NCBI GenBank assembly: GCA_903772945.1
Contig: CAICTM010000200.1
Location: 1 to 64,000, forward strand
Length of the DNA stretch: 64,000 nt
Origin: Seminavis robusta
Lineage: Eukaryota; Bacillariophyta; Bacillariophyceae; Naviculales; Naviculaceae
Direction: 5' to 3'
The notes below the pieces were generated by a model. That model did not search any database, was not told the origin of the DNA, and saw nothing but the letters and a program-made list of their open reading frames with translations. How positions within the stretch are numbered: position 1 is the first letter of the stretch; every line of letters starts with the position of its first letter. This document shows positions 20,549 to 32,426 of this stretch, one piece after another. A program made the position numbers and the translations under genes.

Positions 20549-22794
20549 TCAGCGATCTGTTTGTGACTTGTGGAGTTGTTGTATTGGAAGATCGGTAAAG
20601 GACGACGCCTTTAAATGCCGCTGCCGACCTCCATTGTCGTTGTCCTGTCGCCGTCGAAGAGACGATCGAGTGGTTGCTGTCAGGGGATCTGCATAACTCA
20701 CTTGACTGATAAATCCCTCGCTGTCAATATTGAAATAGACATCAATTTGTGGTCCAAACTCCCCATTGTTCCCCCAGACCAAGCCACGTTCGCGAGTCGT
20801 GATGATGCCACCTGTCAAACTCACCCACCCCCGTCGATGCAGACAGCAAATCCCATCCGCACCTCGATCGGCAGTGGTAAATCGATACCATCCAGCACTC
20901 AGATTGTCCACTTCGACCGACACCAGGTCAGCAGCCACGCCTTCTTGGCTCCCCGAGAGGATTCGCAGTGGATTCCAACTTCCCGCAATTTCGGAATACA
21001 GCGTCCACGAAGTCTCTTCCGGATACGAATCAAATTTGAGGTTGACCATGATGGCGTTGCGATCGCCTGCTGGCATGGCTCCCGGCCACTCTTGATCAAA
21101 CGTGGGCGGATGGTTGACGGCATTGAATGCTTCCCAACTATTGTCGTATTCTGTATCTTCCTCCACTTGCGTGACACTGCCACCAGGACCAATATCTAGA
21201 ATGACTTCAATGTAGATACCAAATTGGCCATTGTTTTCCCAGACTGTTGTCCCTGCTTTGTCATTTGTCACTTCCAACTTTCCATTTCCGTAGGAGCAGC
21301 AAATACCATCACCGGCAGCATCCCCAAATTGCACCGAGTATCTGCCCAACGGTAGATTGGTAAATGATTTTGTAACGACCTCTCGATCCCCCACACTGTT
21401 TTGTCGTCGAAAGGGTTCTGCGTGTATTTGTACTTGATTGTCGTATCCATTGGGTGATCCAATGGGATTGACATTGGTCGCACCCACGTCTCCCGCCACT
21501 AGCGTGCCAGGATTGGGAAGGGGTCCAAGGTATGTGAATGCCCATGCCGTTTCCTCTGGGTAATCATCGTGTGTAATGGTGACGGACAGTTGTCCTGGCC
21601 CAGCAGGCAGATTGTTGTTATTGCCATTTCTGTCGGCACACGTTGCGGGAGGATTGTCACTGAGTTCACAGACCATTTCATCGATCCATTCCGAGACGGC
21701 AGAAATGCGTGAATTTACACCAGCATACTCTGCCTGAGCGCAACCAGCTCCAAAACTGACGGCTCCTACTTGTGTGCCCGTGGCTTGATGAATAATGGGA
21801 CCTCCACTATCGCCCTGACAGGTATCTCTTCCTCCTCCAGGCACTCCGGCACAAAACATGAGTTCTTGTACAAAATCACCAACACCGTATTGTTCGAGAC
21901 ACGTGTCATCACTAATGTAATAAATTTCGACTTCTCTGAATTCATCGGATGTGTCGGGTGCATCTTGGTCGGTTCTTCCATATCCCATGGCAGTGAGTGG
22001 ATCTCCGACGGCGGGAATGTTGGGATCTCGGTTAATATCGACCGTGGCAGCCCCGGTGAGTTGTCCTTGTTCGTCCACAAGTGCCGATGTGTGTAGTTTG
22101 ATGATCATAAAATCGTAATCTTGTTTGTCTCCTTGATAGAGTGGATGTGCAACTTGTCGTTCAATGGTTCGGAACAATCCCGTTTCGGTTTGTGTATTGA
22201 GCATGAACAATCGCATGGCAAAGGGATGCACGTCACTTTCACAGTGAGCTGCCGAGAGTGCGACTGAATAGATAATAGATGGATGGAAAGATGGATTGTC
22301 GTGTATAGTGTATTGAAGCAGTGACAGGAAGAAAAAGGAAAGAAAAAAGTGAGATAATTAGATGAAGTGAAGTATCTTCCATTGACTTGACAGTAGGTAA
22401 AGCACTTACTGTCATCATGAATCAGGGAAGCTCCACACTTTGCATCTTCCCATTCCATGAAGAATGGGTATTTGAAGGCATTGTCAACTAGATCTCCTCC
22501 CACAATTCTAGTGTCAGCTAGAGTCCCACGCCTTTTTGGGATGGCAGAATTGGTAGAATTGGTGGTGGTAGCATCTGCTGCAAAAGACACTTGAATCAGA
22601 CTTATCAGACCTATCAGAAGCATGTACATCAGACTCCAATGGGGTATACTTGTAGTAGAGGTAGTAGTATACTGGTGCTGGTGGGAAAGGGGTGGCTTGG
22701 AGAGTCTTCTTGGGTGACCAGCTTCAGTTTCTTGAGCTTGAGGCTCACTCTTGATTTCTTCTTCAAGTTGTTGCTGTTGGTTCATCATTGTCAT
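20549..22794 (-). CDS. Trypsin-like serine protease B (two exons)
   Basis: The exons are 22794-22410 and 22263-20549, giving 699 residues. The hydrophobic stretch M-Y-M-L-L-I-G-L-I-S-L-I-Q-V follows 55 polar residues. It is therefore either a type II anchor or, if translation starts at 22629, a normal signal peptide. The activation site is R|I-V-G-G. The triad is in S-A-A-H-C, Y-D-F-M-I-I-K-L and G-D-S-G-G-P; Asp189 is present. Two modules follow, each with D-x-Y-P-E-E-T and D-G-I-C-C. The intron before the His motif is at the same place and phase as in protease A. A GTGAGT inside the last 60 codons could be an alternative donor, so the extreme C-terminus is less sure. GGGTATA words lie 84-121 bases upstream. 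Confidence 0.88.
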
Positions 22795-24251
22795 TGTCTC
22801 TCTCTTCTCTTCTTGAAGTAAATGGCAAGTAAAACTTGAATGGCCAGGCTGGACAAAAAATGAGCTTCTGCCTGTATGGGTATATTTGGGTATACAGGTA
22901 TAATGTGTGGGTATACCGAGGTTAATGCGGTCAACCAATGGGTAGCTGAGCTTTAGCAAGATCCTCAGTAGCTAGCTGGTAAGGTAAGGTAAGATCCCGC
23001 ACCTATCAATCGTACCAATTGATGAGGGTACTCTGTTAGCTGACTGGAATAATGAGATCTAATAAGCCTGACCGTAATGCTAATGCTAATGCTAATGCTA
23101 ATGCTAATGCTAATGATTGCACTTACGTCAACAGTGTTCCCCAAGAAGCATTCTAACCGGCCAACTGAAATGCAAGAGTATGATGAGAGTTGAGTGGAAG
23201 ACACAAGACGGCTCTGACTTTGGCGACAAGCCCGCAGGAATAAGCAACCAACCCGCCAACAATGGCTAACCGGTACATTCCTTCTTTCGCTATGCCTCCA
23301 ACAACAACGGTAATTCCATGCATCATCCATTCAAATCCACCCGAGCAACAAAAGAAGAACATAAGAACATGGCAAAACCTTTGAATCCCGAATTCTTCCA
23401 TAAGTCTTTCTATTCCAGGGAAATATGACCATACTCAAACAGTACTGTACCATGTGGCTATACTCCGAGTCTCAAATTAGATAATCTACAGCCATTCGAC
23501 CAGTCAGTGACCAAATGACCAAAAGATGACCGGCCGCGGTCACATTTATTTTTCGAATTGGAAGCCAATGAAGTTACTAAGAGAGGTGAAGCAACAGCCA
23601 GGTGCGTCTTCTCTGTTGACTCCCACCAAGGTTTATGTGCTCATCCGTGAGATGGCTCCAATCATCGGTGTACATGTACATGTACTTCAAATTATTCTTT
23701 CTTCTTTGCTCTGCTTGCTTGCTTGCATTGCATGCCCACTCTTGAGGTTGCTTCGAAGGGAGTCTGACAACAAACATACGGTGGCACGTGAATGGGCTGC
23801 CTCTCTTTGGTTGTGAAGTAATGGTTTGGAACTTGCAGGCAAGAAGAAACTTGCTTCTGGGACGTTGCTTCCCGAGGCAGCTTACTAAAATTAATGATGA
23901 TAGGAAGAGTAATAGGCTCGTTGAGCCGGTCCATGTTTCTGTACTTCCAGAGACAGATCCAACAAACCAACCTTCCATCAAGGGCTTTCACTTCTGCTGG
24001 CGACTATGCACAGTACTCCGTGTGACGTGGCTTGCTTCAGCTCAATGGAGATTTCCCCTTCTCCAACCGACTGTTCACAGATCTATTGCCTGCCTGGTTT
24101 CTCATGATATCTGTGTCCTTTTTTGCAAGCCACCAATGCAAATCCACTATCTAAACTAGACTAGCTAGAGAGTAATCTTTGATAAAATAAAATAGTTTAC
24201 GCGTTTAGATGGAGGCGCAGGGGTAGCTAGTAGCTGACTAGCACTTGCTAG
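22795..24251. other. Gene-free stretch upstream of protease B
   Basis: No gene is supported. It holds the protease B promoter region, a (GCTAAT)n microsatellite at about 23072-23115, and TGTACATGTACATGTA near 23670-23686. A 96-codon plus-strand ORF at 23526-23816 has a hydrophobic stretch but no other sign of a gene. Confidence 0.5.
22878..22915 (-). promoter_or_regulatory. ATATACCC repeats upstream of protease B
   Basis: GGGTATAT occurs at 22878-22885, and GGGTATA at 22888-22894 and 22909-22915 on the plus strand, 84-121 bases before the chosen ATG. The word and placement match those before proteases A and D. The role is inferred. Confidence 0.4.
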
Positions 24252-24917
24252 CTAGCAAGTTGCTCTGACAGTTCGAAAGCCCTTGGCAGCTTTTCTGACT
24301 CTGGAGTAGATGCTACTACATTGCTGTGGATCTTGTTCTGACTTTGCGCTTACAGCAGAGGATACCTTGGCCCCATGTCTGTGCCTTCTGCTGCTGTTAG
24401 CACTATTGTAGTGACAGGGATGTACCGTCTTGCCCTGCTTTTCTTCGGCCACAATGTGATCGCACAAGTCGCCGACGGCATATCCGGCTTCAATGAGTAT
24501 GGTCATGCGTTCCATGGGAGTTAGGTAGCGAACGCCACCATCTTTCTTGTCACTGCTGGACTTGCGGCAGCAATCGAATTCTTGGACTGTCATGACATCT
24601 TCGTGGCAGCACTTCCACTCCATGGTCAGAGACAAGCCTTGTCGAGAATCATCCAGCATCATGGAGTGCTCTCGGACTTGTACGATATCAAAGCTGACGC
24701 TGCTCTTGCGCCGGCGACTGACTTCGTTGTTGTTCAGGCCCATGCTGCTCAAGGATTCCTCCAGAGTCTGAGTCTTGAGGATACTGCTGCTGCGGCGCCG
24801 GCGGGAGGAGTGAGAAGTTTCGCTGCTGTCAAGGCCGGGTAAGTGATAGGAAGCGTCGTCCATGGTGGAAAGATGGTCTCCAGAAGCTGCGTATGCGTAA
24901 GAATCGTTCATGAACAT
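24252..24917 (-). CDS. Diatom V-S-F / V-R-E motif family protein
   Basis: The protein has 221 residues in one exon. The centre (residues about 68-112) reads R-R-R-K-S-S-V-S-F-D-I-V-Q-V-R-E-H, then a short spacer, then L-S-L-T-M-E-W-K. This is the pattern I associate with a family of short diatom proteins in which a basic patch precedes V-S-F..V-x-V-R-E-Y and a G-P-P-L-x-x-x-W segment. The N-terminus is Ser/Arg-rich with likely phosphorylation sites, and the C-terminal third holds scattered Cys and basic residues. There is no signal peptide or membrane helix. The function of the family is not known to me. Confidence 0.65.
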   Translation of the reverse strand: MFMNDSYAYAASGDHLSTMDDASYHLPGLDSSETSHSSRRRRSSSILKTQTLEESLSSMGLNNNEVSRRRKSSVSFDIVQVREHSMMLDDSRQGLSLTMEWKCCHEDVMTVQEFDCCRKSSSDKKDGGVRYLTPMERMTILIEAGYAVGDLCDHIVAEEKQGKTVHPCHYNSANSSRRHRHGAKVSSAVSAKSEQDPQQCSSIYSRVRKAAKGFRTVRATC

Positions 24918-27404
24918 GATGTTGGGGAGGATGAGATTCTTGGCGAAGGAGTTTAGAAGGATGCTTTTCAGGAATTGAGCTACCGGTGTTTCTTCTAGCT
25001 AGCTAGATAGATTCAGAATTGTGAGCAAAAGATTTGGCATAGAGGTGATCTTCACTTCGGATACCCCACCGTACCCCACACGCACACCAATGCAAGCAGT
25101 CTTCCAAATATCCCAGCACCCACCAACATCCCACAGCGAATAAACGTTGATCACTGCTCGGACGTTACGGAAGCGGTTGCTGCTGTAGAGCTACGATCAA
25201 GGGCCGGAAGATTGAAATAGGGAACTGTGATCAAGTCGACCTGAGTTTCTACCGGCAGTCTAGCTACTACTCGAGTACAGTACTGTAGTATGGGGCTATC
25301 CGGACACGCACACCATACTCTTTAGTGCTCGTAGCTGAGTGGTTTCGGCTCAATGTGTCTGCTTGGGGAGGAGGTGACCAAAGAATTAAATCATTGATGA
25401 AAGTCGTTCTTGGATCATAAGTCATTCAATACAAATGATAGTACGAGCTTCGATACTGAAAGTAAAGATCTTTCATTTCGGATGCTAGAACTCAATTTGG
25501 GTTCGTCAAGAGTCACAGTTTCATAAGCCAAAATTATTCCAAGTTGACCAGTGACTACCAATGACACTCTCTGTGACCAACCAAGACCCCCTTTGCGACA
25601 ATGGGGCATGGTCCCTTATAATTCAACACGCTTTTCATGGTGTCCCGTGGATGCTGGGGGAAGAAGCACGGGTTCACTGGGATCCTGTGAGCTGTGAACC
25701 ACCACCCTCAACAGATTCTGCAACCGCTCATCCGCTCCTGCTTACTGCTTACACGCATACATGTACATGTACAACATACAACGTACGCTACAATGTACCG
25801 GTACGGTGAAACTATCGTCTATCGTAAAGGAGCACCTCACGGGCAACAGGTCCACCACCCAAAGCAACGGGAATCAAAGTGCGAGCAGATAGTTTGGTTT
25901 GGAAACTGAGGAGGTGAACCTCCCTCTTCCGTTGCGGCAGCATTAAAGGATTAAAGGCGAGTAGCAGTTTGCTTTCCCTTTCATGCTTCATGCTTCTGCT
26001 GGACCTTTTGTGTTCTTCATTCTATTAATAATAGACTCCAGAGTCCACAGGGCTGAATTGGATTCGATTGATTCGATACTAATGCTGTCAGACTCGACTC
26101 AGGGCTATGATACCTTTTGGTGCAGCCAGATGGACTTCTTACAAGACCCTCATCTATCTAGTATCTAGTGTCTAGCTACCTCGTACCGGTAGTGGCACTG
26201 CACTAGCTAGATCGAGGATCGAGTACGGTGTACGGTGTAGCTAGCTAGCTAGTAGTACCGGTAGTGGGCGTGTAGTCCAGTCGCGAGTTTCGAGAATGTC
26301 GACGTGTGCGTGTGTTTGTGGAGGTGGTGGTACGGTGGTACCACGCACTGTTAGTTGCCGTCAGCCACAGTTACTGACCGCACGTCAAACGAAGCCAGAT
26401 AGATAGCAAGCTCCAGCTAGCTTGCTAGTGGCCGCACCGGGCCCTTGGCAACTTGCCAGGTGAGTTGAATCCACCCTTCTTGGCCCGTTGGAAGAGCTTA
26501 TCAATAGGCAGAAGTTGCACTGCAAGCCTTGCAGTCAAAGCAAAACCAGGGGAGGAAGTTCGGAAGCCTCAACAATTGCCAGGGGCTGATGACCCCAGCC
26601 ACAACGCCTCTTCACAACGCCATGCTACCGGAATGCACGAGGTACTAGTAGAACTTAGCTCGTGTGGATGGATGGATGGATGGGCAGAGCTAGACTATGA
26701 TAGCTGGAGAGATCTGCCACACCTGCAGCGTTTCGGGTTAGGGTTACTTACAGACAGTCCGTGCCACCATACCTGCCAGGATGCAAAGACCGTGGTACCG
26801 AGCTACTACAGTGTAGCGAGGCACAGATCACCTCGGGAAAGCAACTTACTTGCTAGCTACTGGTACCGCTAGCCAGCAGGGGCGTTTGCGATGGGATCCT
26901 GTATATCCAATGTAACTCGAGGTGGCCCCCAAGAGCCCAGGGAAGATCAAAGGGAACAAAGAGCTACTACCAGCACCTCCCCATCGAAGAAGCCAGTTAG
27001 TAGTACACCTTTGCCCAGCTCCAACAAGCCGTGTCTTTCCAAGCTGGGCTACGGCATTGCTCCGAGGCATCGTCAACGGAGGAATAGCTCGTGAGTATTT
27101 GGATCCTGGTGGCTTTTTGTTTTGTGTCCTTCGCTCGGGTGGAAGCCAACAAGGCAACTCGGAAGGGCGCCACCTCTCGCACAGACAAAATAATCGGAAC
27201 ATAGCTACGAAACCAATTGCTTGTACATGTAGTACACGTAAGGCAGCATGAATATTATACAGGCCAGAATGAAAATTCCTACATGTACAGCGTTGTCGCA
27301 CTCATCCGGGGCCACGATGAGCCGAGTCCGGCCAAGAAACCGGATCTTCACGACTCACGACAGCTTCACCAAGCGCCAAGGATAGGAGCACGAATAAGCA
27401 GCCT
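24918..27404. other. 2.5-kb gene-free stretch
   Basis: No gene is supported on either strand; the open frames (up to about 150 codons) have no recognisable domain or signal. The stretch is rich in TACCGGTA, CTAGCTAG and TACATGTAC palindromes, for example near 25757-25771 and 26161-26270. A GGAT repeat lies at 26666-26682. Confidence 0.5.
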
Positions 27405-29949
27405 CTATGGGAACTCCCCTTGCACTATCAGAGGGTCCCGGTCGCTTTGCCCCTTGGCATTGTCATCCCCGCCCCCCACAACAGGAATTTCCAAAAAGCC
27501 GCCGTTGCCGGGTTCGGAGTTCGTGGGCGGAGAATTGTCGGCGTTGCCGGCATCGTTGCCGTTTTCCAGTATCGGCAACAGAAAATCAGCGTTGTCGCTG
27601 CCGTCTCCTGGGTCTGGTGACAATCCAGGGACGGGATTGCCTGGGATGTCTGGTCGAAGTCCTCCGTCTTTGTCAATCGCGACAACCTCTGTTTGACCGT
27701 TGCCGTTTATCCAGATGTAGACTTCCGCCTCTGTGGTAAATTCGTTCCCCAGCAGACTCCAGATGACAGTTCCATCGGGGCTGCTCTCCGTCCGAGTTCC
27801 GTTTGTCAACGTCACCCAGCCGTATCCAAACTAGAGCCGCAGGAAACAGCGTGAGGAGGAGCGAGTCTCACACATACATCAAGCCCCCAATCCATAACTA
27901 ACTAACTAACGAACTCACCACACAGCACATTCCGTCACCGCCAAGGTCGTACGTCAAATCTGTGATCCTGAATCTGTAGAGTGTTCTGTTTTCCAAATTG
28001 GATTGTGGAATACTCATAAAGGTTCTTCTATCAAGGCGAACGGAAGTATTCTTGGAATCAATCTCCACCCAACGGCCATTGCTGGAATTGGTATTGCTTC
28101 GACTCACTGCCAAGTTGCCACTACCCGTAAACTGTTCAAAGAACCAGCTGTCGAGTCGAGCAAGAAAGAAAGAAACATTTGTAAGAATAATCTTGTTTGA
28201 GCGGGCTCCACGAATCGAATCGAATCGAATCGAACCGAATGATTCAATCGAATCGATTTCGATACTACTTACTCGGTCTCTTTGGGATAGTCGTCGAATC
28301 GAAGGTTGATGTGTAGTTCGTTGGTAGCATCGGCGGCAGGGTAAGAACCGGCCACACGTCATCGTACTCTTCGGGATCTAGTCGCCCCAGCATCGGGCCC
28401 ATATTTTGTCTCCGCCAATTCCAACTCCTTCTCCCATGTCGTTGTCTTCATCCTCGACATCGGCTCCCTCTTTGATTCGAGTAGAGAGTACGGTGCCCAC
28501 ATTGTCCACTGTAAACCAGAATTGAAATTTTTCCGTGACATTGTCATTGAAGAACAGGACATCTCCCGTATCCGTATTGAAGATTGTGACATTTCCCTGT
28601 CCGTGTTCGCAACAAATTCCATCTCGTGCACTGTCAGCAATGGTAAAGTGGTAGGTTCCATTCCGTCCGTTGGTAACATTGAATTTCACAATGACGGGGT
28701 TATTGACCGTTCGACTGGCCCTGGCGGTTGCTCTCCATAATCTTGAAATAGATATTCAGTGGCGGTTTCGAGGTGATCCAAGATCAATCCAGTTTCCGCC
28801 GGGTAGGCATCGTGGATGACTCGAAGCGTGAGGTTGACTCTTCCGTCGATATTGTCTTTGGCCAATCATTGATAATGGCGGGGTCACAAGATTCGGGCGG
28901 ACACAACTCCAACGACAATTTGTCTCATCCACTCCTTGGCAGAACTGACTCGAGCATACACACCGGGATACATGTTGGCACCGCAACCTTTAGAAAGCAA
29001 AAAAGATGAGCAAACTTCCACCAAAAACAATTCTGGTGAACCATTTTTTGCAGCACGCACCTTCTCCCCAGCTTGTGACACCGAGCTGGACTCCATTTTG
29101 ATCAATGATAGGGCCACCGCTGTCACCTTTGAATAGCAAGAATATAGCACGAAGTTGGACCATGGTAAGTCAAAAATGAAAGCTTGTACAGTTTGAGTTT
29201 GTAATGCAGGGTACCTTGACAAGTCCTCTACCACCACCATCAACTCCTGCACAGAGCATACTTTCTTGTTGGAACGTAACTCCAGTATCCCCATAGTATG
29301 TTCCACACCGTTCATTGCTGAATGCCGCGATCTCGACATGCCTTAGCATATCAGGAAGCTCTCTGCCTCCGCTGGTGAGTCTTCCGTATCCAATGGCCGT
29401 AAGGGTTTCTCCTCCCACTGGATAATCGTTCTGATCATTGAGGGGAATGGGTATAAGGCCTTCTACCCCTTTGGTAGTTTGGTTAAGCTTGACCACGAGG
29501 AAATCCCATTCAATATTGCTTCTAAGAGAATCATCCCATCGAGGATGAGGAATTCGTTTGGCCATGTTCCTGGCCACTCCTGTGCCTCGTCTACGACCTC
29601 CCAGGTAGACTCTGCGGGAAAACGGATCACCAAGACTTTCGTCACGACCGTTGCAATGAGCCGCCGATAGCATGATGTCTTCGTGAATCAAACTTCCTCC
29701 ACATCGTCCTCGCCATTCCACGAAAAACGGATACGGTTCCATCACACGACTTCCTCCCACTATACGAGGATCCACGCCCAATGCACGCTGTTCCGCCGTT
29801 CCTCGTAACCACGAATGGGTTTCTATGCTATTACCGGTAGGTCCACTGAGCGCCAGTGGCAGCCATACTAGTAGACTCAGGCATAAGATAACGAACCTAG
29901 AAACAACAATCATCAGGTGACTTGGGCTTGGTGTGGTGGGTGTAGCCAT
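27405..29949 (-). pseudogene. Trypsin-like serine protease C, frame disrupted
   Basis: The likely ATG at 29949 leads into a signal-type helix (V-I-L-C-L-S-L-L-V-W-L-P-L-A-L), R|I-V-G-G, S-A-A-H-C and E-W-D-F-L-V-V-K-L. Deduced exons are 29949-29215, 29126-29061, 28987-28273, 28147-27919 and 27830-27405. The family motif R-D-T-C-Q is one base short, so the G-D-S-G-G-P exon is out of frame. Exon 3 then changes frame about four times between M-Y-P-G-V-Y-A-R-V, C-P-P-E-S-C-D-P, D-A-Y-P-A-E-T-G, D-G-I-C-C-E-H-G and D-D-Y-P-K-E-T. Exons 4 and 5 are open and encode the second module and an acidic Gly/Asn tail. This is a recent pseudogene or a region of poor consensus. The intron before G-D-S-G-G is shared with D and E. 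Confidence 0.75.
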
Positions 29950-31154
29950 AGAAGCGGGGGTGCTTTGGGATTGTGGGCAACTACTAGCTAGCACTCCTTG
30001 GTTGCTTTCGGTTGCAATTTTTAGCTTGTAAAAAAAGCGGGTTCCGATTGTTGCTTGTTGCGGTCGGGGTTGGGTGCTGTACTGTACGCACGCTGTAGCT
30101 GGCACATCGCAGTATGAAAAGCACGACATCTCATTTTTCGGTTGAGACGTATCTTTTCCAGATTGGCCAATAAAGGCGAAGACACTCGCTGTGCTTTACT
30201 TAGGCCACTGGCTAAATCTTGGAACCTTCAAAGAATTCTTTCGCTTCCTAGCTAACTCAGCTTACCGTAGAAATAATACCAGAACTATCCAAGTCTCAGA
30301 AGCAAAGACTGAACTCAGAAGAACTTGTAAAAACAGCATTCAATTCATTTAACACTCTTGGCCGTTGCCGGCCCAACGCCAGCAGAGGTGCGCTCAAACC
30401 ACATTCATTTTTCGAGGGAGGTTGCAAAAGACTGCGTCACCTCGGTTGGCTCTTTGGCTGAGGCAAGACCTCCGAGTTCGTGGAGCCCTTTGAATCTCTA
30501 CAGAGGAATACTGTACCATCCTGAGCACATGGCTTTTTCAGATATGACGACTATTCTTTCTCGCAGTGACCTTATCGAGAACATCGCCGTCTTGGCAACT
30601 TCTCATGTTGAGTTGAGTCTCGATGAGCAAAAGAACTCCTCCTCCTCCAAGCCTTCCTTTCTTTGCACCAGTGGTGGTCCAAGGAAGAAAGACGAGAAAG
30701 TTGTCCCAAATTGCCACGGACGAAACAGTGGAAGCCAACAGCCGACAAACAGTGCATCAGGATTTGATCTTTCTGGACAAGTAGTCTAAGTTGCTTGCAA
30801 GGGTGGCACGGGATTGCGACGTGAGAATGCATTGCAGCACACGATAGAGGCACCGTACCTGGTAGTAAACAGCTGTGTCAATACAATACTACCGTATGGC
30901 ATCAGCCTGGTCTTTAGGCCGCGATCCGCCTGTCAACAGCAGCCAAGGGGGCTCCTTCGCGGCGATGCCATGAAGCAGAGCCTCTGGTCGTGTGCACGGG
31001 GCATCTGGTACCTACCGTGCGATCAACTGCCTCGGTTGTTCTTTTGGTTACGGTAGTGTTACTCGGTTACTGCTCTTTTATTAGTTCTAGATTTGCTTGC
31101 CATGTCGATGGCCATCCTCCTCTCCCTTCGATTCTTCCTCGTCCGCTCGTTAGT
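29950..31154. other. Gene-free stretch upstream of protease C
   Basis: No gene is firmly supported. A plus-strand frame of 143 codons (30358-30789) ends in a Ser/Lys-rich tail but has no domain, and I leave it out. No ATATACCC word is seen near the protease C start, unlike A, B and D. Confidence 0.45.
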
Positions 31155-32426
31155 TCAATCGAAATAGCCTGCTTCAAAATTGCCGTAATCTTCCGAAAAG
31201 ATTTCCGAAGCGCCGGAGTTGTAGCCGAATAAGTCGCAGTCATCATCGCCACCGAAACCATACGTCGTGGTGTCGTCTTTCTTTTCCTCGTTGCTGATGC
31301 GGCACGGGCTAGGAATCAGGACGCCCGGAGTCTGCTTCATGATGCGGGGTTTCTTAGCAGGATTCTTCTTGGTGGAAGCAGAGACCTCGGGGGATTGAGA
31401 GGGGGGAGGATTCTCGTTGGCTGGTTCGAAAAAAGTCACGGTCTTCTTGCTATTTCCAGTACGAGCGCCGCGATTCTGGTCAATACCAGTACCGGCACGA
31501 TCCTCAGAGGCGTGGGAGACAGCGGGACTCTTGGTCTTCAAAGCTTCCAGGTCAGTCTGGGTAAAAAACTCGTCGATCGCATGATGGCAGTCTTCCAATT
31601 CAATGTTGATGATAGCATGAACTTGAAGTTGGACGTCGTCGACCTTGGCATTGGTTGCGTCCAAGTCGGCTTTGGTAGCAAACAAGGAGTTGCTCTTGGC
31701 AGCAAGTAGTTCCTCGAACATTATGACGTCCAGATCGGCCTTGACGTGGGTAGCAGAATCCTTGGGATCTGTAGCATCAGAGATGTCGACCTTGTGCGTG
31801 GTGAAAACCAGCACGATCAATGTGACAACGACGATAAGGACAATATGGACGGCATCTGCAATGGAAGGCTCGCACCACTCTCCGTTCTCGGACGTGTCAG
31901 TACCGGTCGTGCAAGTCGTGACGACCTCCAACAGATGGATGCAAGAAGGCCGGACAAAGAAGAGCCAGATTCCCAAGAGCATTTTGGGGGCGACAAAGTC
32001 AATCATGTCAGACATGTCCTTGATGCCGACGGCAAAGGCAGCGCAGGTCTCTACCTTCGCATCGAGTGCATCAATCTTGGCGTCGAGGGCCTCCAAGTCG
32101 GCATGGGTCTTGGGAGCTGGTCCATTGACCCTGGCGTCCCAGTCGGCGGTGGCATCAGACTTCTTGTTGTTCGCCTGGGCAAGAATCAACAACAGCGCTG
32201 TTCCAACAAAGATCTTGACAATATCCACAATGTAAGCCTTGCACGTTTCGTTCTCAGTAGCAGTAGTAGTGGTACCGCTGCAAGCAGTGATGACATCAAA
32301 GAGATAGATGAAAGAAGCTTGCAAACAGACAAGGCAGATACCGAAGCGTATCGTGTCGAGCATCAGCTGCAAAACTGAGAAGCCCTGGTTGGTACCAATA
32401 CCGGCTGTGCTGGTAGCAAGCTTCAT
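31155..32426 (-). CDS. Membrane protein with duplicated two-helix unit
   Basis: The protein has 423 residues in one exon. Four hydrophobic helices are at about 26-46, 66-84, 148-170 and 192-210. Helices 1-2 and 3-4 form an internal duplication. Each half reads [P/R]-x-x-x-G-I-x-L, S-x-I-x-L-x-[DE]-V-[IV]-T-x-C, a Thr-rich loop closed by Cys (T-C-K / W-C-E), then I-x-D-x-V. The two cysteines flanking each loop suggest a disulphide on the non-cytosolic side. D/A-rich stretches with D-A-K-[IV]-D-A-L-D-A-K-V heptads follow helix 2, and the C-terminal 190 residues are a soluble acidic/basic tail. No known family is recognised. The first in-frame ATG is used. Confidence 0.65.
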   Translation of the reverse strand: MKLATSTAGIGTNQGFSVLQLMLDTIRFGICLVCLQASFIYLFDVITACSGTTTTATENETCKAYIVDIVKIFVGTALLLILAQANNKKSDATADWDARVNGPAPKTHADLEALDAKIDALDAKVETCAAFAVGIKDMSDMIDFVAPKMLLGIWLFFVRPSCIHLLEVVTTCTTGTDTSENGEWCEPSIADAVHIVLIVVVTLIVLVFTTHKVDISDATDPKDSATHVKADLDVIMFEELLAAKSNSLFATKADLDATNAKVDDVQLQVHAIINIELEDCHHAIDEFFTQTDLEALKTKSPAVSHASEDRAGTGIDQNRGARTGNSKKTVTFFEPANENPPPSQSPEVSASTKKNPAKKPRIMKQTPGVLIPSPCRISNEEKKDDTTTYGFGGDDDCDLFGYNSGASEIFSEDYGNFEAGYFD

